This document shows, piece after piece, positions 1-5,582 of a DNA stretch of 5,592 bases. This DNA comes from Planctomycetaceae bacterium (GTDB taxonomy: Bacteria; Planctomycetota; Planctomycetia; Pirellulales; Thermoguttaceae). Location: the NCBI GenBank assembly GCA_031282385.1, contig JAITDV010000622.1, forward strand, positions 1-5,592. Reading direction: 5' to 3'. The notes beneath the pieces were generated by a model. That model was not told the origin of the DNA. It worked only from the letters and a program-made list of their open reading frames with translations, and searched no databases. Every line of letters begins with the position of its first letter. Position 1 is the first letter of the stretch. The position numbers and the translations under genes were made by a program.

Positions 1-214
1 AACAAAAATTCCGGTCCGCAATCCATAAATCATTAGGTTGCACTAATTCCAATAATCGCGGAAACAAGGAACGTTCCTGCGCATGACCATCTTCACTCAA
101 AATTGTTTCCGTGATCAGTTGGCATTCCGGTTCATAAAACATAAGGACATAAGGGCGTGTTGGTGGGGAATTTTGGGCTACTAATGGCAATTTGACAAAT
201 AAGAGTTGTTTACT
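1..214 (-). pseudogene. IS4-type DDE transposase, central fragment (broken, cut by window edge)
   Basis: The minus strand is open for 71 codons from just after a TAA at 217-215 to the left edge. It has no credible start codon. Translation shows EDGHAQERSLFPRLLELV followed by NDLWIADRNFC. This is the strongly conserved block around the second catalytic Asp (the D of IADRNF) in a group of IS4-family transposases (DDE_Tnp_1 fold). The preceding YVLMFYEPECQLITETIL matches the strand leading into that block. The catalytic half beyond this Asp lies outside the window. The family protein normally begins well over 100 residues upstream. Here the upstream frame is closed by stops, and similarity continues only in shifted frames (for example QKQHKQHNIKVNNSYL near 185-245). 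The gene is therefore a decayed pseudogene rather than an active transposase. The family call is from recognition of the motif, not a search. Confidence 0.8.
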
Positions 215-314
215 TTAATATTGTGTTGTTTGTGTTGTTTTTGGGACTGCAGGAATGGCACGGCTGGATAGTTATTCTAAATTTAGCGTGAAAAGTATAA
301 CGTAAATGGAATTA

Positions 315-527
315 CTATTTTATCAAGCTCGGATTGGAAGTGCTTGGGGGGATTGTCAAGTGTATGAGTGATGTGTACAATCTGCCTAAATTTGGTCGGG
401 AGTTGAATGACAGGAAGTTGGCGAGATTTTTTTGATGAAAAGTTGTCAAAAAGCTGTCAATGAGCGTCTCACAATTACTTTCATTTAACCGCTGAAGTAC
501 TGTTCGTACAATAATTGCGCGACTCAA
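315..527 (-). pseudogene. N-terminal remnant of the same transposase
   Basis: A 70-codon minus-strand reading frame opens at a TTG (527-525). It begins SRAIIVRTVLQRLNES and continues LIDSFLTTFHQKNLANFLSF. The spacing and style resemble the N-terminus of IS4-type transposases, which typically start with a short 'VRTVLQRL' helix and a 'HRQKQYERELLFS' stretch. After about residue 40 the resemblance fades and the frame ends at a TAG at 317-315, so the link to the catalytic fragment at 1-214 passes through frameshifts and stops. The best support is that bases 498-527, including the TTG, also occur in the second element copy at 3233-3263. Both would be the 5' end of the same transposase gene. It could also be chance coding in a decayed region. 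Confidence 0.45.
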
Positions 528-599
528 GATCGCAAAAGTCTGCTTTACAATTTAGGTAATCAGGCAGTGGTAAATGACATTTAAAGTGTGAACAGTTTA
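498..599 (-). repeat. IS 5'-end repeat, copy A (inverted relative to copy B)
   Basis: Read on the minus strand from 599 down to 498, these 102 bases align with plus-strand 3162-3263. I count about 82 identities in 103 columns, with two single-base gaps. Shared blocks include TAAACTGTTCAC at the outer edge, a GCCTG...TTACCTA...AAGCAG...CTTTT hairpin region, TTGAGT at the presumed transposase start, and GTACGAACAGTA inside the coding start. In this copy the hairpin arms (GCCTGATT and AAGCAGAC) carry two mismatches, so it is eroded compared with copy B. The repeat spans the untranslated leader and first codons of the transposase. Similarity fades outside the TAAACTG edge, so the exact IS end was not located. 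Confidence 0.75.
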
Positions 600-666
600 T
601 TAAACTTTATGCACACCCGAATTCTGTAATCCCTTACTTAACCTCCTTACATAATTCCGTTCAATC

Positions 667-2025
667 GTGTTCGATGAAACCGATATGCTCCGGCGCGGAC
701 TGGAGTACATGAAAAAAAAAGAATACGAACAAGCATTAGGCATGTTCGATTCCGCGATCAAAGTCAACCCGCAATATATAGAAGCATTCTATTCGCGAGG
801 CAACGCTTATGAAGCATTGGGACGATTTGAGCAAGCGATCGAAAGCTATAAAGAAGTTCTGAAATTTGCCCCCAAAGAAGCAGTGCCGTATTTCAATATT
901 GCTTGTGTTCTCCGAAAAAGCGGCGAAAACGAACACGCAATCTCCGAATTTTCACGAGCAATAGAATTGAAACCAGATTATGGTAAGGCATTTTTTAATC
1001 GCGGACTTGTTAAATTTTCTATCGGGCAAATTGATGACGCAATTGAAGATTACACACGAGCAATAGAATCTTCGCCCCAAGACCCTGATCCGCTTGTTGC
1101 ACGCGGATTGATTTACTTTCTGAATAAAGATTACGATCAGGCAATGAAAGACTATGACAAAGCAATCGAAGTCAATCCAAACCATTACAGAGCACACGGG
1201 AATCGCGGTAACGTTCTCGAAGCAATGGAACGTAACGAAGAAGCTGTTACCGAATACACACAAGTTATAAAACTATTTCCAAATGATTACAAAGCATATA
1301 TGAATCGCGGGTTGGTTTATCTGAAACTCAATTTTTATGAATTGGCATTAGCAGATTATACACGCGCTATTGAACTCAATCCGCGATACGCCAAATCTTA
1401 CAGCAGTCGCGGTATGGTTTACGTTCATCTTAAACGTTACCATTCCGCAATAAACGATTTTGACGAAGCGATACGTCTTGCGCCTAATGATGTTGATACG
1501 TATATTAGCCGCGGTCATGCCAAAGTTGCCAGCGGCGATCAGATCGGTGCGCTTGAAGATTTTACAATGATACTAAAAACTTATCCCGACAACACAAAAA
1601 TCTGGTTAAACCGCGCAACAATTTACGCAAAATTAGGTAACTCAAGCGAAGCTGTTTCAGACTACTCACAAGCAATAAACCGCGCAAAAAATAATGATAA
1701 AGACGTCGTATTGGCTCTGTGTTCACGCGGAGTTTTGTTGAGTAAAATCGAAAAAATTGATGATGCAATTGCAGATTACGAAAAAGTGTTGGAAATTGAA
1801 TCGGACAATTTAATTGCACATTTGAATCTGGGAATTTTATTGAGAGTACAAGGAAAATTTAGACCCGCTATTCAACACTTAACACGAGTGATAGAACTGA
1901 ATCCTAGTAATGTTGCCGCTTATCAACATCGCGCTGTTACTTACGGTATGATCGGTAACAAAGAAAAAGCTGAAGCTGACGTCGAAAAAGTAAAGGAATT
2001 TAATACTACGCACGACATAATTTAA
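667..2025 (+). CDS. TPR-repeat protein of 13 tandem tetratricopeptide repeats
   Basis: This 452-residue protein is almost entirely tetratricopeptide repeats. I count 13 units of 34 residues starting near residue 7, with one longer unit (38 residues, containing INRAKNNDKD) at repeat 10. Each has the usual pattern: RG near helix A, AI before D/E-aromatic in helix B, and a closing N/P-x turn, as in DDAIEDYTRAIESSPQ and LALADYTRAIELNPR. Such arrays form right-handed superhelical scaffolds that bind peptides or partner proteins; the partner cannot be told from sequence. There is no signal peptide, membrane segment or added catalytic domain, so it is probably cytoplasmic. The GTG start at 667 gives the full frame. 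An ATG at 685 would lose six residues and none of the repeats, and neither has a purine-rich ribosome site, so the start is uncertain. The esterase follows on the same strand after 108 bases. No frameshift is evident. Confidence 0.93.
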   Translation: MFDETDMLRRGLEYMKKKEYEQALGMFDSAIKVNPQYIEAFYSRGNAYEALGRFEQAIESYKEVLKFAPKEAVPYFNIACVLRKSGENEHAISEFSRAIELKPDYGKAFFNRGLVKFSIGQIDDAIEDYTRAIESSPQDPDPLVARGLIYFLNKDYDQAMKDYDKAIEVNPNHYRAHGNRGNVLEAMERNEEAVTEYTQVIKLFPNDYKAYMNRGLVYLKLNFYELALADYTRAIELNPRYAKSYSSRGMVYVHLKRYHSAINDFDEAIRLAPNDVDTYISRGHAKVASGDQIGALEDFTMILKTYPDNTKIWLNRATIYAKLGNSSEAVSDYSQAINRAKNNDKDVVLALCSRGVLLSKIEKIDDAIADYEKVLEIESDNLIAHLNLGILLRVQGKFRPAIQHLTRVIELNPSNVAAYQHRAVTYGMIGNKEKAEADVEKVKEFNTTHDII

Positions 2026-2048
2026 CGTTTTGACCATTGCACGAATTG

Positions 2049-2089
2049 TTTACCACTTTATTTTCGTCAAGTCTGTGCAGACTGGTAAA
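2049..2089. other. Nested inverted repeat between the TPR and esterase genes
   Basis: TTTACCA (2049-2055) pairs with TGGTAAA (2083-2089). Directly inside the right arm lies the compact palindrome GTCTG-TG-CAGAC (2071-2082). The structure starts 23 bases after the TPR stop and ends 44 bases before the esterase ATG. It could be a transcript 3' hairpin or an operator. It has only GTTTTA after it, so it is a poor intrinsic terminator. Nothing decides between these roles. Confidence 0.35.
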
Positions 2090-2133
2090 GTTTTAGATAT
2101 AAACAATTCAAAAATTTTAATAAAACCAAAAAA

Positions 2134-3054
2134 ATGAAAACAAAAAAACTTTCAGTAACACTAACCGCAACTCTCACATTTATCGTTTCAATAATTACAA
2201 TAGTTAGTCTCAATGGACTTCTAATTGGAGACGAATCGAAACCGCAAGAGTTTCTACTTTGGAACGGCGCCGTACCGGAAGGCGATAAAATAAGAGAAAA
2301 TGATAAACCTAAAATAGCACTTTTTACGCCGAAAAAACCCAATGGTACAGCAGTTGTAATTTGTCCAGGAGGCTCTTACAGCAACTTAGCGTGGGATTGG
2401 GAAGGTGTAAATGCGGCAAAATGGTTTAATTCAAAAGGCGTAACCGCGGCAGTTCTTGCTTACCGCCATTCACGTCGAGGCGGCGGTCATCCGCGACCGC
2501 TAATTGACGCGCAACGAGCCTTGCGATACTTACGTTTCAACGCAAATAAGTTAGGAATTAAACCGGATAAAATCGGAATAGTCGGGTTTTCAGCCGGCGG
2601 TCATCTTGCTTCAGCTACCGGTACGCATTTTGAGGATCATGCTAAACCGGTTGATGAAATTGATAAAGTGAGTTCACGACCTGATTTTATGATTTTAATT
2701 TATCCGGTTATTTCATTTGATGAAAAAATAACACACCACGGATCAAGACGAAATCTTGTCGGAAATAATCCATCCGCAGAAATTGTTAAATTTTATTCAA
2801 GTGAAAAACAAGTTACCGAAAAAACACCGCGAACTTTTATTGTCTTCACAAACGAAGATCAATTAGTAAATCCTGAAAACGGTATAGAGTTCTATCTTGC
2901 TCTTAGAAAAAATAAAGTACCTGTAGAAATTCACGTCTTTCAAAAAGGCAGACACGGGATAGGATTAGGATTCAAAGATCAATGTAACGAATGGACAAAC
3001 CTTTGTGAAATATGGTTACAAGGGAACGAATTATTACCTGCACCGCCCAAATAA
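2134..3054 (+). CDS. Secreted alpha/beta hydrolase, BD-FAE/acetylxylan-esterase-like
   Basis: This 306-residue protein starts with a signal sequence: MKTKK, then a hydrophobic stretch over about residues 7-30, ending near GDES. It should be exported or membrane-anchored. The mature part is a serine hydrolase of the alpha/beta fold. CPGGSY (77-82) is the oxyanion-hole strand loop, GFSAGG (151-156) holds nucleophile Ser153, NED (240-242) before QLVNPEN supplies the likely acid Asp242, and GRHGIGLG (272-279) holds His274. LVGNNPSAEIVKFYSSEKQVT (208-228) and the HPRPLIDAQRALRYLR helix are typical of the BD-FAE-like esterases abundant in planctomycetes. These are often annotated as acetyl-xylan or feruloyl esterases and remove ester groups from plant polysaccharides. 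The substrate here is not determined, and no glycoside hydrolase is adjacent. The ATG at 2134 is preceded by an A-rich stretch without a Shine-Dalgarno sequence. All catalytic residues are present, so it looks functional. Confidence 0.9.
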   Translation: MKTKKLSVTLTATLTFIVSIITIVSLNGLLIGDESKPQEFLLWNGAVPEGDKIRENDKPKIALFTPKKPNGTAVVICPGGSYSNLAWDWEGVNAAKWFNSKGVTAAVLAYRHSRRGGGHPRPLIDAQRALRYLRFNANKLGIKPDKIGIVGFSAGGHLASATGTHFEDHAKPVDEIDKVSSRPDFMILIYPVISFDEKITHHGSRRNLVGNNPSAEIVKFYSSEKQVTEKTPRTFIVFTNEDQLVNPENGIEFYLALRKNKVPVEIHVFQKGRHGIGLGFKDQCNEWTNLCEIWLQGNELLPAPPK

Positions 3055-3055
3055 A

Positions 3056-3123
3056 AATTTTGATAACTATTCAGAGATTGTTTTTTGTAGTATTTAATAC
3101 TTCCGTCCCGTTAAATCAAAATT
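3056..3123. other. Inverted repeat downstream of the esterase
   Basis: AATTTTGAT (3056-3064, right after the TAA stop) is the exact reverse complement of ATCAAAATT (3115-3123). Between them lies the smaller palindrome AGTATT-T-AATACT (3089-3101), preceded by a T-run (3080-3086). The arms are AT-only apart from one G/C pair, so they are weak. They may form a 3' structure on the esterase mRNA, but chance pairing in AT-rich DNA is a real alternative. Confidence 0.3.
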
Positions 3124-3161
3124 GTTACCAAACTATATATATTACTACTGGGGGCGGATTT

Positions 3162-3263
3162 TAAACTGTTCACGCTTTAATTTCCTTTATATTTGCCTGC
3201 TTACCTATATCGAAAAGCAGGCTTTTACATTCTTGAGTTCCGCAATTTATAGTACGAACAGTA
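3162..3263 (+). repeat. IS 5'-end repeat, copy B (second relic of the same transposon)
   Basis: These bases are about 80 % identical by hand alignment to the minus-strand segment 599-498 upstream of the decayed transposase. Here the repeat reads rightwards. It covers TAAACTGTTCAC at 3162, a perfect hairpin, the TTG at 3233 that corresponds to the putative transposase start, and GTACGAACAGTA (3252-3263) inside the first codons. After 3263 similarity is lost. Downstream there is only an AT-rich 69-codon frame without transposase character, and then the YkgJ gene at 3360. The rest of the transposon is therefore deleted or unrecognisable. A 5' fragment of an IS, or a short non-autonomous derivative, both fit. 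Confidence 0.7.
3195..3226 (+). terminator. Hairpin plus T-run, intrinsic-terminator-like, inside the IS end
   Basis: GCCTGCTT (3195-3202) pairs perfectly with AAGCAGGC (3215-3222) across a 12-base loop and is followed at once by TTTT. An 8-bp GC-containing stem with a trailing T-run reads as a rightward intrinsic terminator. It lies about 140 bases after the esterase stop and could end that transcript. It also sits just before the presumed transposase start of the IS relic, where it would block read-through into the transposase. The T-run is short, so efficiency may be modest. Confidence 0.5.
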
Positions 3264-3359
3264 TATTTTGTTTTTATGCTGATAAGTTGTTCCTAATTGG
3301 GCGAAAAATAAATTTCATCACATCCAAATAGTTATTAAATTATAATAATCTTTTATTTT

Positions 3360-3752
3360 ATGCAGTTTTCGCGAGAAGAAATTCCCAAAGGGAAATGTGT
3401 TTGTGATTATTGTTCGGGTAAATGTTGCCGATATTTTGCGCTTCCGATAGACACGCCGGAGTCATGGCATGATTATGAGAATATACGTTGGTACTTGTTA
3501 CATGATCGGGCAACAGTATTTGTTGACGACGGCACGTGGTATTTGTTGGTTCATACAAAATGCCGGTTTCTCAATAACACAACAAATATGTGCGAACAAT
3601 ATGAAACACGTCCCAAAATTTGCCGTGACTATAGTAACAAAAAATGCGAATACGAAGATTACTATGTTTATGATCAATATTTTGAAGTTGCGGATCAAGT
3701 TGAAGAATACGCGGAAGCTGTGTTAGGTAAAAGAAAAAAAGGTAAATCGTAA
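3360..3752 (+). CDS. YkgJ family cysteine cluster protein
   Basis: This 130-residue soluble protein has a cysteine pattern typical of the YkgJ (CxxCxxCC) family, which is thought to bind zinc or an Fe-S cluster. The first cluster is C13, C15, C18, C22, C23, from KCVCDYCSGKCC. The second set is C68, C78, C88 and C96, set in TKCRFL, MCEQYETRPKICRDY and KKCEY. The central PIDTPESWHDYENIRWYLLH and VFVDDGTWYLLV segments match the planctomycete version of the family. The function of this family is not known; roles in protein modification or metal handling have been suggested only by motif. The C-terminus is basic (GKRKKGKS). The ATG at 3360 follows TTTTATTTT with no Shine-Dalgarno sequence, but it sits just upstream of the first cysteine and no other start fits. 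The gene converges with the flagellin gene and is not clearly in an operon. Confidence 0.9.
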   Translation: MQFSREEIPKGKCVCDYCSGKCCRYFALPIDTPESWHDYENIRWYLLHDRATVFVDDGTWYLLVHTKCRFLNNTTNMCEQYETRPKICRDYSNKKCEYEDYYVYDQYFEVADQVEEYAEAVLGKRKKGKS

Positions 3753-3772
3753 ATATCGAGATTCATAACTAA

Positions 3773-3955
3773 TAGACCTTTTCGCTAACCTGTAGGAGAC
3801 CACCCCTGAACCCTCCGTAATTCCCCTCACTCGGAGGCGTATTCTTATTCCCCTCCTTCGGAGGGGTTAGGGGTGGTCTCGGAGGAGTTAAAGGCGATTT
3901 TTCGTTGTGTTTTTTTTGTTGCGTTGATGTATTTTTAGGTTAGAGAAAAGGTCTA
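3773..3955. repeat. MITE-like element with 19-bp terminal inverted repeats
   Basis: TAGACCTTTTCGCTAACCT (3773-3791) and AGGTTAGAGAAAAGGTCTA (3937-3955) are reverse complements at 18 of 19 positions. Weaker pairing extends outward with small gaps: CTAA beside CTGAT, and GATTC at 3760-3764 against GAATC at 3962-3966. The 183-bp unit encodes no protein and encloses the GC-rich palindrome at 3796-3880. This architecture fits a miniature inverted-repeat element. Target duplications could not be assigned with confidence (a TAAT-like overlap is ambiguous). Alternatively it is a large bidirectional transcript-end structure between two convergent genes. Confidence 0.55.
3796..3880. repeat. GC-rich cloverleaf-like palindrome (REP-like)
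   Basis: Three helices nest here. The outer stem GAGACCACCCCT (3796-3807) pairs perfectly with AGGGGTGGTCTC (3869-3880). Inside it are two hairpins: CCTCCG (3812-3817) with CGGAGG (3832-3837), and CCCCTCC (3850-3856) with GGAGGGG (3860-3866) over a three-base loop. The block is far richer in G+C than the surrounding intergenic DNA. Either strand would fold, and a T-rich stretch (about 3899-3917) follows on the plus strand, so it may end the YkgJ transcript. The form resembles REP/BIME-type intergenic repeats. Confidence 0.65.
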
Positions 3956-4148
3956 ATCAGAGAATCGTTTTTTTAATTTACACGCAACAGTTGGACAGGC
4001 GGAAAAACAACAAAATGTACTAACCGTCTTGTTAATGTTTTTTTCTATAATTCTTTTCTAACTGTTTGTTATAAATTTTCAAGCGGTCTAATACAAGAAA
4101 ACTAAATTATTATGTGAGATACAGTTACAATTATTAAACTGGATTTAA
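3956..4148. other. Intergenic DNA downstream of flagellin, no gene seen
   Basis: No convincing reading frame occurs on either strand. The only structure noted is ACGCAACA (3982-3989), the inverse of TGTTGCGT (3917-3924), which straddles the right arm of the MITE-like element. A weak CAGTT/AACTG pairing lies near 4125-4140, without a T-run on the minus strand. No clear terminator for the flagellin transcript is visible. Confidence 0.4.
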
Positions 4149-5024
4149 TCAGGCTTGAATTAGACTTGCGGCGTATTGCGGGTTCTGGTTTATTATTCCC
4201 AATGCTTTTATTCCTGCGCCGAGTAATATTTGGTTACGGGCAAGTTCAGATGCGGCAACTGCAAAATCCGCGTCACTGATTTGCGACAACGCACCCGTCA
4301 ATTGTAAGATGGAATTTTCTAAAGCAGCGATATTGGAGTCAAGCGTATATTTTTGAGTTGTTCCGAGTTCACCTCGTTTGGTTGCGATTTGTAGAATGGC
4401 TGCATCGATGATATTTGACGCAAGAGAAGGATTCACCGCGAGTTCTGCTTTGTTACCGCTTGCAAGATCGCTTAAATTTCCATTTGGATTACCGACATTG
4501 TTTGTAAGAACACTTTCAATTGTTTCTGTAACTTGTTGACCGGATACAACCTGTGTTCCAAGTTGAAAAGTTGCGCCGCCGTTTTGACTTGACAAATTGC
4601 CGTCAAGTAATGATGTACCGAGCCAATTTGTTGTTCCGGCAATACGGTTGATTGAATTTAGAATTTGGTTGACTTGTGTTTGATTAGCGGCGATCATTTC
4701 GGGCGACATAACACCGCTATTGGCGGCTTCGATTGCAAGACCTTTAGCGTCATTCAGTAAAGTGTTTATTTCGCCCAAACCGCTTTCTGCAACTTTAAGC
4801 ATTGCCGTAGCCATCCGCGTATTTTTTTTAGCCGCGTTGGAAGCTACAATTTCTGATCGCAAAAGCTCTTGCGCAATTAGTCCCGCTGGGTCGTCTTTGG
4901 CTGAATTAATACGTAAACCTGTAGAAAGCTGCGTCAAAGTATTCTTGAGAGCAGATTGTGTTTGTTGAACTTGCTGCGTAGCTTGTAGGCTGTTTGCAAT
5001 TGAATTGATAGAAAGAATTGGCAT
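4149..5024 (-). CDS. Flagellin (flagellar filament subunit), short form
   Basis: This 291-residue protein has both conserved ends of flagellin. The N-terminal D0/D1 part (about 1-142) includes LSTGLRINSAKDDPAGLIAQELL, a KVAESGLGEINTLL helix and the closing TTNWLGTSLLDG. The C-terminal D1/D0 part (about 195-291) includes IDAAILQIATKRGELGTTQKYTLDSNIAALE, the GALSQISDADFAVAASELARNQIL motif and a terminal amphipathic helix ending ASLIQA. Between them only about 50 residues remain, rich in G, N and Q, so the outer D2/D3 domains are essentially absent. There is no signal peptide, as expected for type III flagellar export. The ATG at 5024 has a good Shine-Dalgarno sequence, unlike the other genes here. 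No other flagellar gene is in the window, so the gene stands alone and transcribes toward YkgJ. It is full length and could be one of several flagellin paralogues in the genome. The family call is secure; a specific paralogue name is not. Confidence 0.93.
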   Translation of the reverse strand: MPILSINSIANSLQATQQVQQTQSALKNTLTQLSTGLRINSAKDDPAGLIAQELLRSEIVASNAAKKNTRMATAMLKVAESGLGEINTLLNDAKGLAIEAANSGVMSPEMIAANQTQVNQILNSINRIAGTTNWLGTSLLDGNLSSQNGGATFQLGTQVVSGQQVTETIESVLTNNVGNPNGNLSDLASGNKAELAVNPSLASNIIDAAILQIATKRGELGTTQKYTLDSNIAALENSILQLTGALSQISDADFAVAASELARNQILLGAGIKALGIINQNPQYAASLIQA

Positions 5025-5031
5025 CGGATAT

Positions 5032-5037
5032 ACCTCC
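5032..5037 (-). promoter_or_regulatory. Strong Shine-Dalgarno site of flagellin
   Basis: On the minus strand GGAGGT ends seven bases before the ATG at 5024, which is near-ideal spacing. It fixes the flagellin start and suggests high expression. The TPR, esterase and YkgJ genes have no comparable site. Confidence 0.8.
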
Positions 5038-5040
5038 GTA

Positions 5041-5582
5041 TTTATTTTTTGTTATTGTTACTAAATTCATAAAATTTCGGAAATTAGCATTACACGTTTC
5101 CGAACAGAATCAAAAATAATTCTCACAATTTTAACAACCAGTCAAATAAATTCAAGCGGGAATCTCAAAAATTCACTCAAAATTTTTTGGGCTTCAACAA
5201 CCTGCCAAGCAGAAAATAAAGTTGTTTGACCGAATAATTTTGCTTATTGTTCACACTCAATATTTTTTGCGTCAATCCCGCCGTGAAGGTAAAAAAATTA
5301 TCAAAACAACACATCTCAATATCACCGGCTGAGGTGAAAAAACTTGTGAAGCCTTCGCTGCCGTGTTGAAAAATAATTTATTGCCGCAACTTGCCGCGAA
5401 CCTCGCCCAACCAGCACGCCACCAACATCCCGCAACCGCCGCAACCGCCACCGATTTATTTAGTTGTCCCTGAAAAAGTCATTTGGTGCTATAAATTCTG
5501 GGCTTATCTGGTTGCAATTTAGAGTTATAATTTGCAATATAGTTATTGTTTTATCCGAGATTTTCCTTTAAACCTTGCAAAT
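5041..5582. other. Flagellin upstream region and intergenic DNA, no convincing gene
   Basis: Bases 5041-5220 form the AT-rich leader and promoter zone of flagellin on the minus strand; no firm promoter could be picked. Bases 5375-5453 form a GC-rich patch with a CCGCAACCG tandem repeat (about 5430-5448). A 59-codon minus-strand frame (GTG 5451 to TGA 5272) crosses it; the translation is rich in Ala, Arg and Trp, has no ribosome site and no recognised family. TCACC/GGTGA near 5323-5338 forms a small hairpin. I find no RNA gene or protein gene that can be defended. Confidence 0.4.

Noticed and set aside
952..1263. Minus-strand frames antisense to the TPR gene
   Set aside because: They arise from the periodic codons of the repeats on the other strand; the translation is Cys/Phe/Val-rich with no recognisable domain.
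667..2025. Tandem repetition in the TPR gene as a possible DNA repeat array or CRISPR-like structure
   Set aside because: The 102-base periodicity is at protein level (34-residue units); the units are diverged at the DNA level and lack identical repeats with unique spacers.
3122..3331. A 69-codon plus-strand frame rich in Tyr, Phe and Ile
   Set aside because: It has only a TTG start, no ribosome site and AT-driven composition. It lies across the IS-end repeat and its hairpin, so it is best explained as chance coding over repeat DNA.
4720..4968. Plus-strand frame of 82 codons inside the flagellin gene
   Set aside because: It is antisense to the conserved N-terminal flagellin coding region and has no features of its own.
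5107..5133. Sigma-28-like promoter for flagellin on the minus strand (TAAAATTG, 11-base spacer, TTTGATTC)
   Set aside because: The upstream half fits 6 of 8 positions and the spacing is right. The downstream half matches only GAT of GCCGATAA, which is too weak to call in AT-rich DNA.
5190..5207. Sigma-54-like site on the minus strand (TGGCAGGTTGTTGAA)
   Set aside because: The spacing between the two elements is one base short and the GC of the -12 element is missing.
5248..5257. TGTTCACACT, a ten-base match to the IS-end repeat at 594-585
   Set aside because: The match does not extend into the hairpin or the TTGAGT block, so a third IS copy is not supported.
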